From NCBI RefSeq assembly GCF_025490915.1, contig NZ_JANQBA010000001.1, positions 124,001 through 188,000 on the forward strand: 64,000 nucleotides of DNA. The letters are read 5' to 3'. Of this stretch, positions 10,006-18,606 are shown in pieces (positions within the stretch are counted from its first letter, which is position 1; each line of letters opens with the position of its first letter). The translations under genes were made by a program, and so were the position numbers. The notes below the pieces were generated by a model. The model was not told the origin of the DNA and did no database searches. It saw only the letters and a list, made by a program, of their open reading frames with translations. Source of the stretch: Lacticaseibacillus parakribbianus (GTDB lineage Bacteria > Bacillota > Bacilli > Lactobacillales > Lactobacillaceae).

Positions 10006-12267
10006 ATGAAGCAGTTAGACAAGACTGACATCAAGACCTACTGGGAAGGCTTTAACGGTGGGGACTGGCAGGACGAGATCAACGTTCGCGATTTCATCCA
10101 GCACAACCTGACCCAATACAACGGCGACGAATCATTCCTCGCCGGCCCAACCGAGGCAACGACGACCCTCAACAACCAGGTGCTGAACCTGAAGAAGAAG
10201 GAACGCGAAGTTGGCGGCGTGCTTGATGCCGACACCAACGTGGTTGCCACGATTACCAGCCACGGCCCTGGCTACCTGAACAAGGACCTCGAAACCATCG
10301 TGGGTCTGCAAACCGACAAGCCGCTCAAGCGTGCCTTCATGCCATTCGGTGGGATTCGCATGGCCGAAGATGCCCTTGAAGCTTACGGCTACAAGCCAGA
10401 TCCTGAGATGCACAAGATCTTCACCGCCTACCACAAGACGCACAACCAAGGGGTCTTTGATGTTTACACCCCTGACATGCGTAAGGCGCGTCACTACAAG
10501 ATCGTCACCGGTCTGCCGGATGCTTACGCGCGTGGCCGCATCGTTGCTGACTTCCCACGGATTGCCATCTACGGGATCGACAAGCTGATGGCCGAGAAGT
10601 TCAAGGACTTCAACAACACCGGCGACGGTGAGATGACCGATGATATCATTCGCCTGCGCGAACAGATCAACGATCAGTACAAGGCGCTGAATGACATCAA
10701 GAAGATGGCCGCAAGCTACGGCTACGACATCTCCAAGCCTGCGACCAACGCTCAGGAAGCCATCCAGTGGATCTACTTCGGCTACCTGGCCGCCGTTAAG
10801 ACCCAAAACGGTGCCGCGATGTCCGTCGGCCGCATCGATACCACCATCGATGCCTTCATCGAACGCGACATGAAGCGCGGTCTGCTGACCGAAGAGAAGG
10901 CGCAAGAATTCATCGACCACTTGGTCATGAAGCTGCGCATGGTTCGCTTCATCCGCACCGAAGAGTACAACTCCCTGTTCTCCGGCGACCCAATCTGGGC
11001 AACGCTGTCCCTGGGCGGTGTTGGCTTTGACGGTCGTCACCACATCACGAAGACTGCGTTCCGCTTCCTGAAGACGCTTGACAACATGGGCGCCGCCCCG
11101 GAACCGAACATCACGTTGCTTTGGTCCGACCTGCTGCCGGCCGGCTTCAAGCGTTACGCGACCGAGGTTTCGATCACGAGCTCCACGATCCAGTACGAAA
11201 ACGATGACCTGATGCGCAACGAATGGGGAACGGACTACTACGGCATCGCTTGCTGTGTCTCCGCTCAGCCTATCGCCGGGGGCGTTCAGTTCTTCGGTGC
11301 CCGTGCTAACCTGGCCAAGGCCATCCTTTACGCCATCAACGGCGGGATGGATGAAATCGGCGAGACCCAAGTTGGTCCTGAAACCGAGCCAATCAGCTCC
11401 GACGTGATCGACTACGACGAATTCATGAAGAAGTTCGACATTCAGGCCGGCTGGCTGGCTGACGTTTACGTCAACGCCCTGAACGCGATTCAGTACATGC
11501 ACGACAAGTACTACTACGAATCCGCTCAGCTCGCCCTGAAGAACACGCGCCTCGACTACACCTTCGCCACCGGGATCTCCGGCTTCTCCCACGCCGTTGA
11601 CTCCATCTCCGCGATCAAGTACGGTAAGGTTCACCCAATCCGTGACGAAAAGGGCGTTGCCGTCGACTTCGAAGTTGAAAACGACGACTACCCACGCTAC
11701 GGTAACAACGACGACCGTGCCGACAACATCGCCAAGTGGCTAATCAAGTACTTCTACAACAAGATGAACACGCACCACCTGTACCACGGTGCTAAGCTGT
11801 CCACCTCTGTTTTGACCATCACTTCCAACGTGGTTTACGGCAAGAACACCGGGACGACCCCTAACGGCCGCAAGCGCGGCCTGCCGTTCTCGCCTGGTGC
11901 CAACCCGGCTTACGGTGCTGAAAAGAACGGTGCCTTGGCTTCCCTGATGTCCACTGCGAAGATTCCGTACCACTACGCAACCGATGGGATCTCCAACACG
12001 TTCGGTGTGACCCCGAACACGCTGGGCCACGACGACGAGACGCGCAAGACCAACTTGGTCAACATGATCGACGGCTACATGGCCAACAACGGCATGCACC
12101 TGAACATCAACGTCTTCAACAAGGAAACCTTGATCGATGCCCAGAAGCACCCAGAAGAATACCCAACCTTGACCGTTCGGGTGTCCGGCTACTGCGTCTA
12201 CTTCGCAGACCTGACCAAGGAACAGCAAGACGACGTTATCTCCCGGACCTTCTTCGAAGAGATGTAG
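10006..12267 (+). CDS. pflB: Formate C-acetyltransferase (pyruvate formate-lyase)
   Basis: Glycyl-radical enzyme that splits pyruvate and CoA into acetyl-CoA and formate under anaerobic conditions. The 753 residues match the family. The adjacent active-site cysteines are in GIACCVSAQ at residues 416-417, and the radical glycine is residue 728 in RVSGYCVYF near the C terminus. AGGAGG precedes the ATG. Codon choice differs from its neighbours (more GGT, GCT and AAG), as expected for a very highly expressed gene. The activating enzyme follows after a stem-loop. Confidence 0.97.
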   Translation: MKQLDKTDIKTYWEGFNGGDWQDEINVRDFIQHNLTQYNGDESFLAGPTEATTTLNNQVLNLKKKEREVGGVLDADTNVVATITSHGPGYLNKDLETIVGLQTDKPLKRAFMPFGGIRMAEDALEAYGYKPDPEMHKIFTAYHKTHNQGVFDVYTPDMRKARHYKIVTGLPDAYARGRIVADFPRIAIYGIDKLMAEKFKDFNNTGDGEMTDDIIRLREQINDQYKALNDIKKMAASYGYDISKPATNAQEAIQWIYFGYLAAVKTQNGAAMSVGRIDTTIDAFIERDMKRGLLTEEKAQEFIDHLVMKLRMVRFIRTEEYNSLFSGDPIWATLSLGGVGFDGRHHITKTAFRFLKTLDNMGAAPEPNITLLWSDLLPAGFKRYATEVSITSSTIQYENDDLMRNEWGTDYYGIACCVSAQPIAGGVQFFGARANLAKAILYAINGGMDEIGETQVGPETEPISSDVIDYDEFMKKFDIQAGWLADVYVNALNAIQYMHDKYYYESAQLALKNTRLDYTFATGISGFSHAVDSISAIKYGKVHPIRDEKGVAVDFEVENDDYPRYGNNDDRADNIAKWLIKYFYNKMNTHHLYHGAKLSTSVLTITSNVVYGKNTGTTPNGRKRGLPFSPGANPAYGAEKNGALASLMSTAKIPYHYATDGISNTFGVTPNTLGHDDETRKTNLVNMIDGYMANNGMHLNINVFNKETLIDAQKHPEEYPTLTVRVSGYCVYFADLTKEQQDDVISRTFFEEM

Positions 12268-12293
12268 TCAGCGGTTACAGTCATGCACTAGCG

Positions 12294-12320
12294 AAACGGG
12301 AGCCCATGGCTCCCGTTTTG
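12294..12320 (+). terminator. Stem-loop between pflB and pflA
   Basis: ACGGGAGCC and GGCTCCCGT pair around a 3-base loop, followed by TTTTG. It may end most pflB transcripts while letting a fraction read into pflA. Confidence 0.75.
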
Positions 12321-12396
12321 TCCAGAGGCGGCAAAGCCTTGCCGCTTGTGGTCAAAACCGGCCGCCGCCGCGGCAACCAGAAATGGAGGACAAACG

Positions 12397-13227
12397 ATGA
12401 AATTAGTCGATAACAGCAATCCGCTGAACATTTTGGATCAGGTGGGACTTGAACCGGAGGGGCCGGTCAAGGGGTACGTTCACTCCGTCGAAAGCTTCGG
12501 TTCCGTCGATGGCCCTGGCATTCGCTTTGTCATCTTCTTGCAAGGGTGCCGGATGCGCTGCCAGTACTGCCACAATCCCGACACTTGGAACATCGGTGTC
12601 GGCGACGAAATGACCGCCGACGAGCTCTTGGACGACTGCCAGCGCTACCGCGCGTTTTGGGGTGAAGACGGCGGGTTGACCTGTTCTGGCGGTGAGTCCT
12701 TGGTTCAGATTGATTTTCTGCTCGATCTGTTCACCAAGGCCAAGGCGCGTGGTATCAGTACGTGTCTCGACACCTCGGGCAACCCGTTCACGCGCAGTGA
12801 GCCGTGGTTCTCAAAGTTCAAGCAGCTGATGGCCGTCACCGACATTTCATTGGTCGACATCAAGCACATCAACTCGGCCGAGCACAAGAAGCTGACCGGC
12901 TTTGGCAACGAGAACATTCTGGATATGATTCAGTGGATGTCGGCTAACCACTGCGACATGTGGATTCGCCACGTTCTGGTGCCGGAACGCACCGACGACG
13001 ATCACTACCTCGCCGAGCTTGGGGACTACATCAAGACGCTAAATAATATTCAAAAAGTTGAGGTGCTCCCGTACCACACGCTCGGGGTCAAGAAGTACCA
13101 CGAGCTGGGCATCACGTACCCGCTTGAGGGCATCGAGCCACCGACTGCGGCGCGGATTAAGAACGCCGAGGCGCTGCTTCACACCGCCGACTACACCGCC
13201 TGGAAGAGCTGGCGTCCAGCAAAGTAA
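12397..13227 (+). CDS. pflA: Pyruvate formate-lyase activating enzyme
   Basis: Radical SAM enzyme that installs the glycyl radical on PflB. The cluster-binding motif C-x3-C-x2-C is C51, C55 and C58 (CRMRCQYCH), and TCSGGESL is the SAM-binding GGE motif. The length is 276 residues from the ATG at 12397, which has AATGGAGG upstream; the longer frame from 12346 has no ribosome site. It sits 129 bases after pflB with a stem-loop between, and no separate promoter is obvious. Confidence 0.95.
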   Translation: MKLVDNSNPLNILDQVGLEPEGPVKGYVHSVESFGSVDGPGIRFVIFLQGCRMRCQYCHNPDTWNIGVGDEMTADELLDDCQRYRAFWGEDGGLTCSGGESLVQIDFLLDLFTKAKARGISTCLDTSGNPFTRSEPWFSKFKQLMAVTDISLVDIKHINSAEHKKLTGFGNENILDMIQWMSANHCDMWIRHVLVPERTDDDHYLAELGDYIKTLNNIQKVEVLPYHTLGVKKYHELGITYPLEGIEPPTAARIKNAEALLHTADYTAWKSWRPAK

Positions 13228-13251
13228 GCCCATCCAACTTTTAGAAATGAT

Positions 13252-13286
13252 AAGGAGACGCAAATTTAGGTTGCGTCTCCTTTTTA
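13252..13286 (+). terminator. Terminator after pflA
   Basis: AAGGAGACGCAA and TTGCGTCTCCTT form a 12-base-pair stem followed by a T run. Confidence 0.9.
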
Positions 13287-13299
13287 GTTATCTTATTAT
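13271..13299 (+). promoter_or_regulatory. Possible promoter of the LysR-type regulator gene
   Basis: TTGCGT and TATTAT with a 17-base spacer. The -35 falls inside the pflA terminator stem, which lowers confidence. Confidence 0.35.
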
Positions 13300-13354
13300 T
13301 AAGTGAGAAGTTTCATTTAATAAAAGCGCGAGAACCGCGCAAGAAGAGGGCCCA

Positions 13355-14326
13355 ATGATGAAGACTAAGCAGGACAGCATTTTTTCTTCCAAGACATTGT
13401 CGTATTTCCTCCAGCTTGCCGAAACCATGAATTACACGCAGGCGGCGCAGCTCCTTGGCATCACCCAGCCGGCATTGACACAGCAGATCAAGAAGCTGGA
13501 GCGAACCGTTGGGGCACCGCTTTTCTACTCTGTCGGCAAGAAGCTGCACCTCAGCGACGCCGGCCGCACAATGCTTGCGGCCACGCACAACATTTACGAT
13601 GTGCTCAACCGGGCGACCGACGAGATTCAGCAGGCCAGCAACGCCAACACGGGGGTGATTCGCGTCGGACTTTTGGCTTCCGTCGAAGACTCCGCGTTCA
13701 CCGGGTTCATCTCCGATTACTACCTGGACAACCCCGAGGTGCAGGTGGTATTGCTCAACATGACCCGCCACGAAATTTGGGAACACCTCAAAAATAATCA
13801 AATCGACCTGGCCATCATGTACCTGCCAGATGACACCATCAAAAACTGGAAGCCTTACGAGTCGCGGCGCATCGTTGAGGAGCAGCTGCTGTTTTTGCAC
13901 CACAGCGAGAAGCTGGCCAAGCGCAAGCGGGTCCACTTCAACGACACCATCGAGAACCCGTGGGTGACGTACCCGGAGTCCTACTTCCTCAGCCACATTC
14001 TCAAGGAAGCTTACAAGAATCAGATGGTCGACTACCCACAGTGCGTCGCCCAGTTCACCACGCCGTACCAGATCACGCAGTTTCTTAACCGCACCGGGGT
14101 CAACACGGCACTGCCAAACTCCTTTTACCAGGCGCATCAGGAGCAGATTCACGCCTACGCGGTTGCCTTTGATCCGGCAATCAGCTTCGAGCTAGCCTTC
14201 GTCTACCGCAAGGGCAAGGACGAAATCCCGCGGGTTGCCCAGTTTTTGGAGGGCTTTGACCGCTACTTGGAGACCAAAGATTACCTGTCGCGGGTGGCCG
14301 AGAACCGTGTTAAACTGAATGAGTAA
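13355..14326 (+). CDS. LysR family transcriptional regulator
   Basis: 323 residues with a typical N-terminal winged helix-turn-helix (MNYTQAAQLLGITQPALTQQ, about residues 23-42) and a C-terminal ligand-binding domain. Start is one of two adjacent ATG codons after an AGAGGG site. It does not face a divergent target gene; it lies between pflA and the pyrophosphatase gene, both on the same strand. The effector and targets are not evident from the sequence. Confidence 0.88.
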   Translation: MMKTKQDSIFSSKTLSYFLQLAETMNYTQAAQLLGITQPALTQQIKKLERTVGAPLFYSVGKKLHLSDAGRTMLAATHNIYDVLNRATDEIQQASNANTGVIRVGLLASVEDSAFTGFISDYYLDNPEVQVVLLNMTRHEIWEHLKNNQIDLAIMYLPDDTIKNWKPYESRRIVEEQLLFLHHSEKLAKRKRVHFNDTIENPWVTYPESYFLSHILKEAYKNQMVDYPQCVAQFTTPYQITQFLNRTGVNTALPNSFYQAHQEQIHAYAVAFDPAISFELAFVYRKGKDEIPRVAQFLEGFDRYLETKDYLSRVAENRVKLNE

Positions 14327-14355
14327 GAACTGACAATTACAAGGGAGATCGAAAC

Positions 14356-15288
14356 ATGACGACATTGATTTTTGGCCACCAAAACCCCGACACCGACGCG
14401 TTGACGAGTGCCATCAGCTTTGCTGAATTCCAGCGTCAGCTCGGTAACACCGACGTCGAGGCGGTGGCACTGGGCGAACCGAACGACGAGACGAAATTCG
14501 TCCTGGACTACTTCAAACAGACGGCACCGCGCGTGATCAAAACCGCGGCGAACGAAACCGACACCGTGATGCTGGTGGATCACAACGAGCCTCAGCAAAG
14601 CGTCGCCGACATCAAGGATGTGACCGTTGCGGCCGTGGTTGACCACCACCGCATCGCCGGTTTCGAAACCGCGGCACCGCTGTACTACCGGGCGGAACCC
14701 GTTGGCAGCACCAACTCGATTATCTACGAGCTGTTCCAAGAGAAGCACTTCACCATTGCGACGCAGCTGGCAGGGCTGATGGCCAGCGGTATCATCTCAG
14801 ACACCTTGCTGTTGAAGAGCCCAACCACCACGAAGCTTGAACGGCAGATTCTGCCAGAGCTGGCCAAGATTGCCGGTATCGACCTGCAGACGTACGGGTT
14901 GGCGATGCTCAAGGCCGGCACGAACCTGGCCGCTAAGTCCGACCTAGACATTGTCGAAGGTGACGCCAAGAGCTTCACGATGGCGGGCAAAACGGTTCGC
15001 ATCGGCCAGGTCAACGTGGTTGATCTCACTGAAATCGAGGCACGTCAAGGAGCCATTGAAGCCACGATGAAGGCCGAGGCCGAAAAGAACGGCTACGACA
15101 CTTTTGTTCTGATTGCCACGGACATTTTGAACTCCAACTCCCTTGGGCTGGCGTTTGGGGCGGATCTCGACAAGCTGGAGGCGGCCTTTGACGTCAAGTT
15201 CGACGCCGCTCACCGCCTGGCGCTGCCGGGCGTTGTATCCCGCAAGAAGCAAGTGGTGCCACCACTGCAGAAGGCCTACGAAGCGTAG
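14356..15288 (+). CDS. ppaC: Manganese-dependent inorganic pyrophosphatase
   Basis: Family II pyrophosphatase that hydrolyses pyrophosphate from biosynthesis. The 310 residues carry the DHH-family metal motifs: GHQNPDTDA at residues 7-15, LVDHNEP near residue 75, the DHH box VVDHHRIAG near residue 97, and the C-terminal SRKKQVVP signature of the DHHA2 domain. AAGGGAG precedes the ATG. A terminator follows. Mn-dependent enzymes of this kind fit the manganese-rich physiology of lactobacilli. Confidence 0.95.
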   Translation: MTTLIFGHQNPDTDALTSAISFAEFQRQLGNTDVEAVALGEPNDETKFVLDYFKQTAPRVIKTAANETDTVMLVDHNEPQQSVADIKDVTVAAVVDHHRIAGFETAAPLYYRAEPVGSTNSIIYELFQEKHFTIATQLAGLMASGIISDTLLLKSPTTTKLERQILPELAKIAGIDLQTYGLAMLKAGTNLAAKSDLDIVEGDAKSFTMAGKTVRIGQVNVVDLTEIEARQGAIEATMKAEAEKNGYDTFVLIATDILNSNSLGLAFGADLDKLEAAFDVKFDAAHRLALPGVVSRKKQVVPPLQKAYEA

Positions 15289-15297
15289 ACGCACCGA

Positions 15298-15320
15298 AAG
15301 CCCGGAAACGGGCTTTTTTG
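15298..15320 (+). terminator. Terminator after ppaC
   Basis: AAGCCCG and CGGGCTT pair around GAAA, followed by T6. Confidence 0.9.
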
Positions 15321-15343
15321 GCCAATAGAAGGAGAAATTGACG

Positions 15344-16429
15344 ATGGAAACCACCAAGCAGATTCAATTAATTCAGGACCTGTCCAATGCGTTCGGCCCC
15401 TCCGGCTTCGAACAGCCGGTCATTCGTCTGTACCGCGACGCCGTGGCCGATTACGGGGACACGACGATTGATGGCATGTTCAACGCAATCACCCGGCGCC
15501 ACGGCAACACCGGCAAGCGACCAGTGATTCAGCTGGATGCCCATGCCGATGAGGTCGGCCTGCTGGTTCAGGCGGTGCGGCCGAGCGGTCTCTTGAAGTT
15601 CGTCACGCTCGGGGGTTTCGTGCCGACCAACGTGCCAGCGATGAGTGTCTTGGTTCGCAACAAGCGGGGCGAGTACATCCCCGGGGTGGTGGCGACCAAG
15701 CCACCGCACTTCATGACCGCCGCAGAACGCAACGCGGTACCGCAGATTGCCGAGATGTCCGTCGACATCGGCAGCACCAGCCGCGAGGAAACCATCAACG
15801 ATTTCGGTGTTGATACCGGCTGCCCAATCGTCCCGGCGGTGGATTGCCAGTTTGACGCCGCTCACGGGATGTTTTTCGGCAAGGCATTCGATGATCGCAT
15901 CGGAACGGCGGCCATGATCGACACCCTGGCGACGCTGGATGGTGAGACCTTGAACGTGGACGTCGTCGCGGGGCTTTCAACGCAAGAGGAAGTCGGGCTG
16001 CGCGGCGCTTACGTGACGGCCCGGAAGGTTGAGGCCGACCTCGCCATTGTCTATGAAGGCGTTCCGGCGGATGACACGTTCGAGCCCGACTGGCTGAGCC
16101 AGACGCGGATGAAGGGCGGTCCGATGCTGCGCGACTTGGACACCACTTACATCGCCAATCCACAGTTCCAGCAGTTCACCGCCGACCTGGCCGACGAGCT
16201 GCACCTGCCATACACGCGGGCGGTTCGCACCGGTGGGGGACAGGATGGGGCAGCCATTGGTTACTGGAAAGGGATTCCGACCATCGTCGTCGGGATTCCG
16301 GTTCGCTACGAGCACACGGCCTTCAATTACACGGCCCTGAGTGACTTCCAGGCTGCCACCCAGCTGGTCAACGAGCTGCTTCGACGCCTGGATGCAGACA
16401 CGATTGCCAGCTTCTCATCCGTCGACTAG
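15344..16429 (+). CDS. M42 family metallopeptidase (glutamyl aminopeptidase/endoglucanase-like)
   Basis: Cytosolic zinc or cobalt aminopeptidase of the tetrahedral TET family, 361 residues. Metal ligands are visible in LDAHADEVG (H67), GKAFDDRIG, the STQEEVGLRG catalytic glutamates and the late GGGQDGAAI segment. The start at 15344 is preferred to the TTG at 15338 because AGAAGGAG is then correctly spaced. It begins only 23 bases after the ppaC terminator with no room for a usual promoter, so it may rely on read-through. Confidence 0.9.
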   Translation: METTKQIQLIQDLSNAFGPSGFEQPVIRLYRDAVADYGDTTIDGMFNAITRRHGNTGKRPVIQLDAHADEVGLLVQAVRPSGLLKFVTLGGFVPTNVPAMSVLVRNKRGEYIPGVVATKPPHFMTAAERNAVPQIAEMSVDIGSTSREETINDFGVDTGCPIVPAVDCQFDAAHGMFFGKAFDDRIGTAAMIDTLATLDGETLNVDVVAGLSTQEEVGLRGAYVTARKVEADLAIVYEGVPADDTFEPDWLSQTRMKGGPMLRDLDTTYIANPQFQQFTADLADELHLPYTRAVRTGGGQDGAAIGYWKGIPTIVVGIPVRYEHTAFNYTALSDFQAATQLVNELLRRLDADTIASFSSVD

Positions 16430-16524
16430 GCAACCCGCGCTTGGTTGAGGCCAGGCTGCGAACGTTTGTTCATAATCGAGTATTTGCGATGACATGCTAA
16501 CACGTCGGCAGATTCACAGATTCT

Positions 16525-16581
16525 ACATCAGCAAAACACGGTCCGAATGCGATGAGCGTTCGGACCGTGTTTTGCTGATGT
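16525..16581. repeat. 23-bp perfect inverted repeat
   Basis: Arms at 16525-16547 and 16559-16581 are exact reverse complements with an 11-base loop. The arm core is AAACACGGTCCGAA. There is no T run after the right arm, so it is not a standard terminator, although it is the only hairpin downstream of the M42 peptidase gene. The end of the right arm is the beginning of the first 19-bp tandem repeat. Confidence 0.9.
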
Positions 16582-16706
16582 GAGCTTGCTGAGCTGATGT
16601 GAGCTTGCTGAGCTGATGTGAGCTTGCTGAGCTGATGTGAGCTTGCTGAGCTGATGTGAGCTTGCTGAGCTGATGTGAGCTTGCTGAGCTGATGTGAGCT
16701 TGTTGA
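16574..16706. repeat. Seven tandem copies of a 19-bp unit
   Basis: The unit GCTGATGTGAGCTTGCTGA starts at 16574, 16593, 16612, 16631, 16650, 16669 and 16688. Six copies are identical and the last has one change (TGTTGA for TGCTGA). There are no spacers. Copy number is likely to vary between strains by slippage. Confidence 0.97.
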
Positions 16707-16943
16707 TATGTGATCAGCTTAGCATAAAAAGTCCAAAATAATTGAACTCAACAAAGAACTCAACACACGAGGTGAAGCCGCCATCGAACCAAAGATTGTC
16801 GATCAGCTACTTGAGAATTGCTCAGGCGTGGAGGTCATGCAGAGCATGAGTTATTGTCATGCTTTGGCCGGAAAACGCAGGGTTGTGCAGTCGGCGGATT
16901 TGAATTCGGCGGCGAAGCCCCTTTTAATTCGTCCGATTACGTT

Positions 16944-16971
16944 ACTTCGCATAATATGTATTATGTTAACT
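16944..16971 (+). other. dif: dif-like XerCD recombination site
   Basis: Left arm ACTTCGCATAA, centre TATGTA, right arm TTATGTTAACT. Compared with dif sequences as I recall them, 23 of 28 bases match the Bacillus subtilis site and 22 of 28 the Escherichia coli site; the right (XerD) arm core TTATGTTAA equals the E. coli form. It lies where gene orientation flips and where coding density drops. The identification rests on memory of the reference sites and needs alignment. Confidence 0.75.
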
Positions 16972-17128
16972 AGAAAGAGAGCAAAAAAGCAGCGCCGAAT
17001 GCACACCCTCTCCCGTCGCTCTCGATCCCCTTAGTACCGAGCTGGCGCGACCCGGCTTGCACCCTGGCACATTGTTGAATCGTAACGGAACGATGCCGTT
17101 TGCGAAGTCCGCCGCCAGTTGCTGATTT

Positions 17129-17614
17129 TCACACTTGGGGCGGCCTCGCCGGGCCGCGCATTTCGATGAACTTGTAGTGGCCGCCGTTGGTCAGCTGGTC
17201 GTGCGTTCTCACAGCGACGAAGCCGGCCTTCTGGTACACTTTTTGGGCGCGAATGTTAAACGCCGCAACATCCAGCAGCACGGTCTGTGCGTTCGTGAGC
17301 GCCTGGACCGCCGTTAAAACCTGCCTCAAAAAGTCCTGACCGCCACCGTGGCCGGTCAGGTTCGGTGCCATGCCTAACCCAAGTTCGGTGACAGTTGGGT
17401 CGTCCGTTGCCGCCAGCGCAAAAAAGCCTATCAGCCGCGTGTCCGCATCGGTGACCTGGAAATACTGATCCCCACGTGCCACGGGATCAATCAACTCGGC
17501 GTAATCCTCGGCGTCGGCCGCGGCGTCGTAAAAATCGTAAGGGGCTGGGTAATGCCACTCATTGGCGATGCGCAGTGCGTTGGCCTGCGTCAGCGGGGCG
17601 ATGGTGAGGGTCAC
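17129..17614 (-). CDS. GNAT family N-acetyltransferase
   Basis: 161 residues. The acetyl-CoA loop is LTGHGGGQDFL near residue 88 and the C-terminal FNIRAQKVYQKAGF motif is shared with RimJ/RimL-type enzymes. The start is a GTG whose first bases overlap the stop of the upstream DUF2785 gene (GTGA), with AGGAGG before it, so translation is coupled. Substrate unknown. It is the first minus-strand gene after the dif-like site. Confidence 0.8.
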   Translation of the reverse strand: MTLTIAPLTQANALRIANEWHYPAPYDFYDAAADAEDYAELIDPVARGDQYFQVTDADTRLIGFFALAATDDPTVTELGLGMAPNLTGHGGGQDFLRQVLTAVQALTNAQTVLLDVAAFNIRAQKVYQKAGFVAVRTHDQLTNGGHYKFIEMRGPARPPQV

Positions 17615-18447
17615 GGTTTGTCCTCCTGTGCGGCCACGGGATAACCGCTGGCCTTAAAGTAATGGCGAATCAGCGGGGTGACCTGCGCCTGCAAGTTGCC
17701 GCTGGTGAAAAATAGCGTCTGTAAGATGCGTTTCCACGCAGACAGTTGGTAGTAGGCCGTCGGTGTCTCGGTTTTGGCCGCCATGGCCTCCCACCGCCGG
17801 GCATCGGTTTTGGCTAAATACTGTGCCACTACCTCGGGATAGTGGGCGTTGACCTGCACGACAATCATCGCCAAGCGTTCCTCCTCGTCGGCCGCAAATG
17901 GCACGACCAGGCGGTCCAGCACGTCGTTGATGGCCAACAGCGCGGCCTTAGCGTACGCCTCACCGCTGCTGGGAACCGCCACGGCGGCGGCCAGCAAGTC
18001 GCTGCCATGCGCGATGCCATGGGCCCAGCCGTGGCCTGGTACGAAGGCCCGCCAATCGCGCTCGGACCTGAGGTAGCGCAGCGCCCAGGTCAACCAGACT
18101 TCACGCTGCGCCGTGGTCAAAAAAGGCGCGGTGTGGTCTGCACTCAGCATCAGCTGGCCCAGCAGCGCGGTGAAGGTACGGGTGAACACGCGGGGGCCCC
18201 CTAACACATCAATGCCTTCAAACAGCCACGAGGAGGCAGTGGCCGTGGTCGCGATGGTCCTTTTTTGCTCCGGCGTGAAGCCGCCGGCATTGAAGCCTCG
18301 CGCCAGCAGCTGATACACCAAATCGTCGCGAATCGCGCCGTCGAGGTCCCCGATGTGTGCGAGAAGCCAGGCGACCTGCTTGTCTGTGAAATGCAAGGGA
18401 TCCGGGCGACCGCTCAACCGCCGCAGATTCTTTTCAAGAATGTCCAT
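17611..18447 (-). CDS. DUF2785 domain-containing protein
   Basis: 278 residues, mostly helical, cytoplasmic. It resembles the DUF2785 family in the segment VFTRTFTALLGQLMLSAD, about residues 85-102, and in the later GHGWAHGIAHGSDLL around residues 138-152. No biochemical function is known to me for this family. The gene is divergent from an acetyltransferase gene, and a 17-bp inverted repeat lies between them. It forms an operon with the downstream acetyltransferase. Confidence 0.75.
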   Translation of the reverse strand: MDILEKNLRRLSGRPDPLHFTDKQVAWLLAHIGDLDGAIRDDLVYQLLARGFNAGGFTPEQKRTIATTATASSWLFEGIDVLGGPRVFTRTFTALLGQLMLSADHTAPFLTTAQREVWLTWALRYLRSERDWRAFVPGHGWAHGIAHGSDLLAAAVAVPSSGEAYAKAALLAINDVLDRLVVPFAADEEERLAMIVVQVNAHYPEVVAQYLAKTDARRWEAMAAKTETPTAYYQLSAWKRILQTLFFTSGNLQAQVTPLIRHYFKASGYPVAAQEDKP

Positions 18448-18522
18448 CGTCTACCATCTCCTAAGGTTCATCCGCTGAGCGTCGTGGTTTGGGCAACCGC
18501 CTGCTTCTCAAAAGCACACTGC

Positions 18523-18564
18523 AGGGTCATGATAAATCCGCCAACTGGGATTTATCATGACCCT
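18523..18564. repeat. 17-bp perfect inverted repeat in a divergent promoter region
   Basis: Arms AGGGTCATGATAAATCC (18523-18539) and GGATTTATCATGACCCT (18548-18564) flank an 8-base centre. The right arm runs into the -10 hexamer (TATAAT, 18573-18578) of the plus-strand acetyltransferase gene, placing it over the -35 position. It looks like an operator for one or both divergent genes. Confidence 0.8.
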
Positions 18565-18572
18565 AATTGTAT

Positions 18573-18578
18573 TATAAT
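18573..18578 (+). promoter_or_regulatory. -10 hexamer of the acetyltransferase gene at 18607
   Basis: A perfect TATAAT. The -35 region is poor (TTTATC at 18551-18556, within the inverted repeat), as is common for regulated promoters. Confidence 0.5.
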
Positions 18579-18606
18579 GTTAGCAAAATGGAAAGAAGGG
18601 ACGCTT

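Larger units (their letters stand above)
16430..17128. other. Gene-poor gap holding the putative replication terminus
   Basis: About 700 bases without a convincing gene and visibly richer in A+T than the flanks. In order it holds a 23-bp inverted repeat, seven 19-bp tandem repeats, a 12-base near-perfect direct repeat (GAACTCAACAAA then GAACTCAACACA at about 16744-16767), a start-less open frame (16723-17034) and a dif-like site. Gene orientation changes from mainly plus to mainly minus across it. Confidence 0.6.

Noticed and set aside
10132-11634. 500-codon minus-strand open frame inside pflB
   Set aside because: It is antisense to a highly conserved gene and reflects codon bias; no homology-like motifs.
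16574-16706. Tandem repeats as a CRISPR array
   Set aside because: The units are directly adjacent with no spacers, and no cas genes are in the window.
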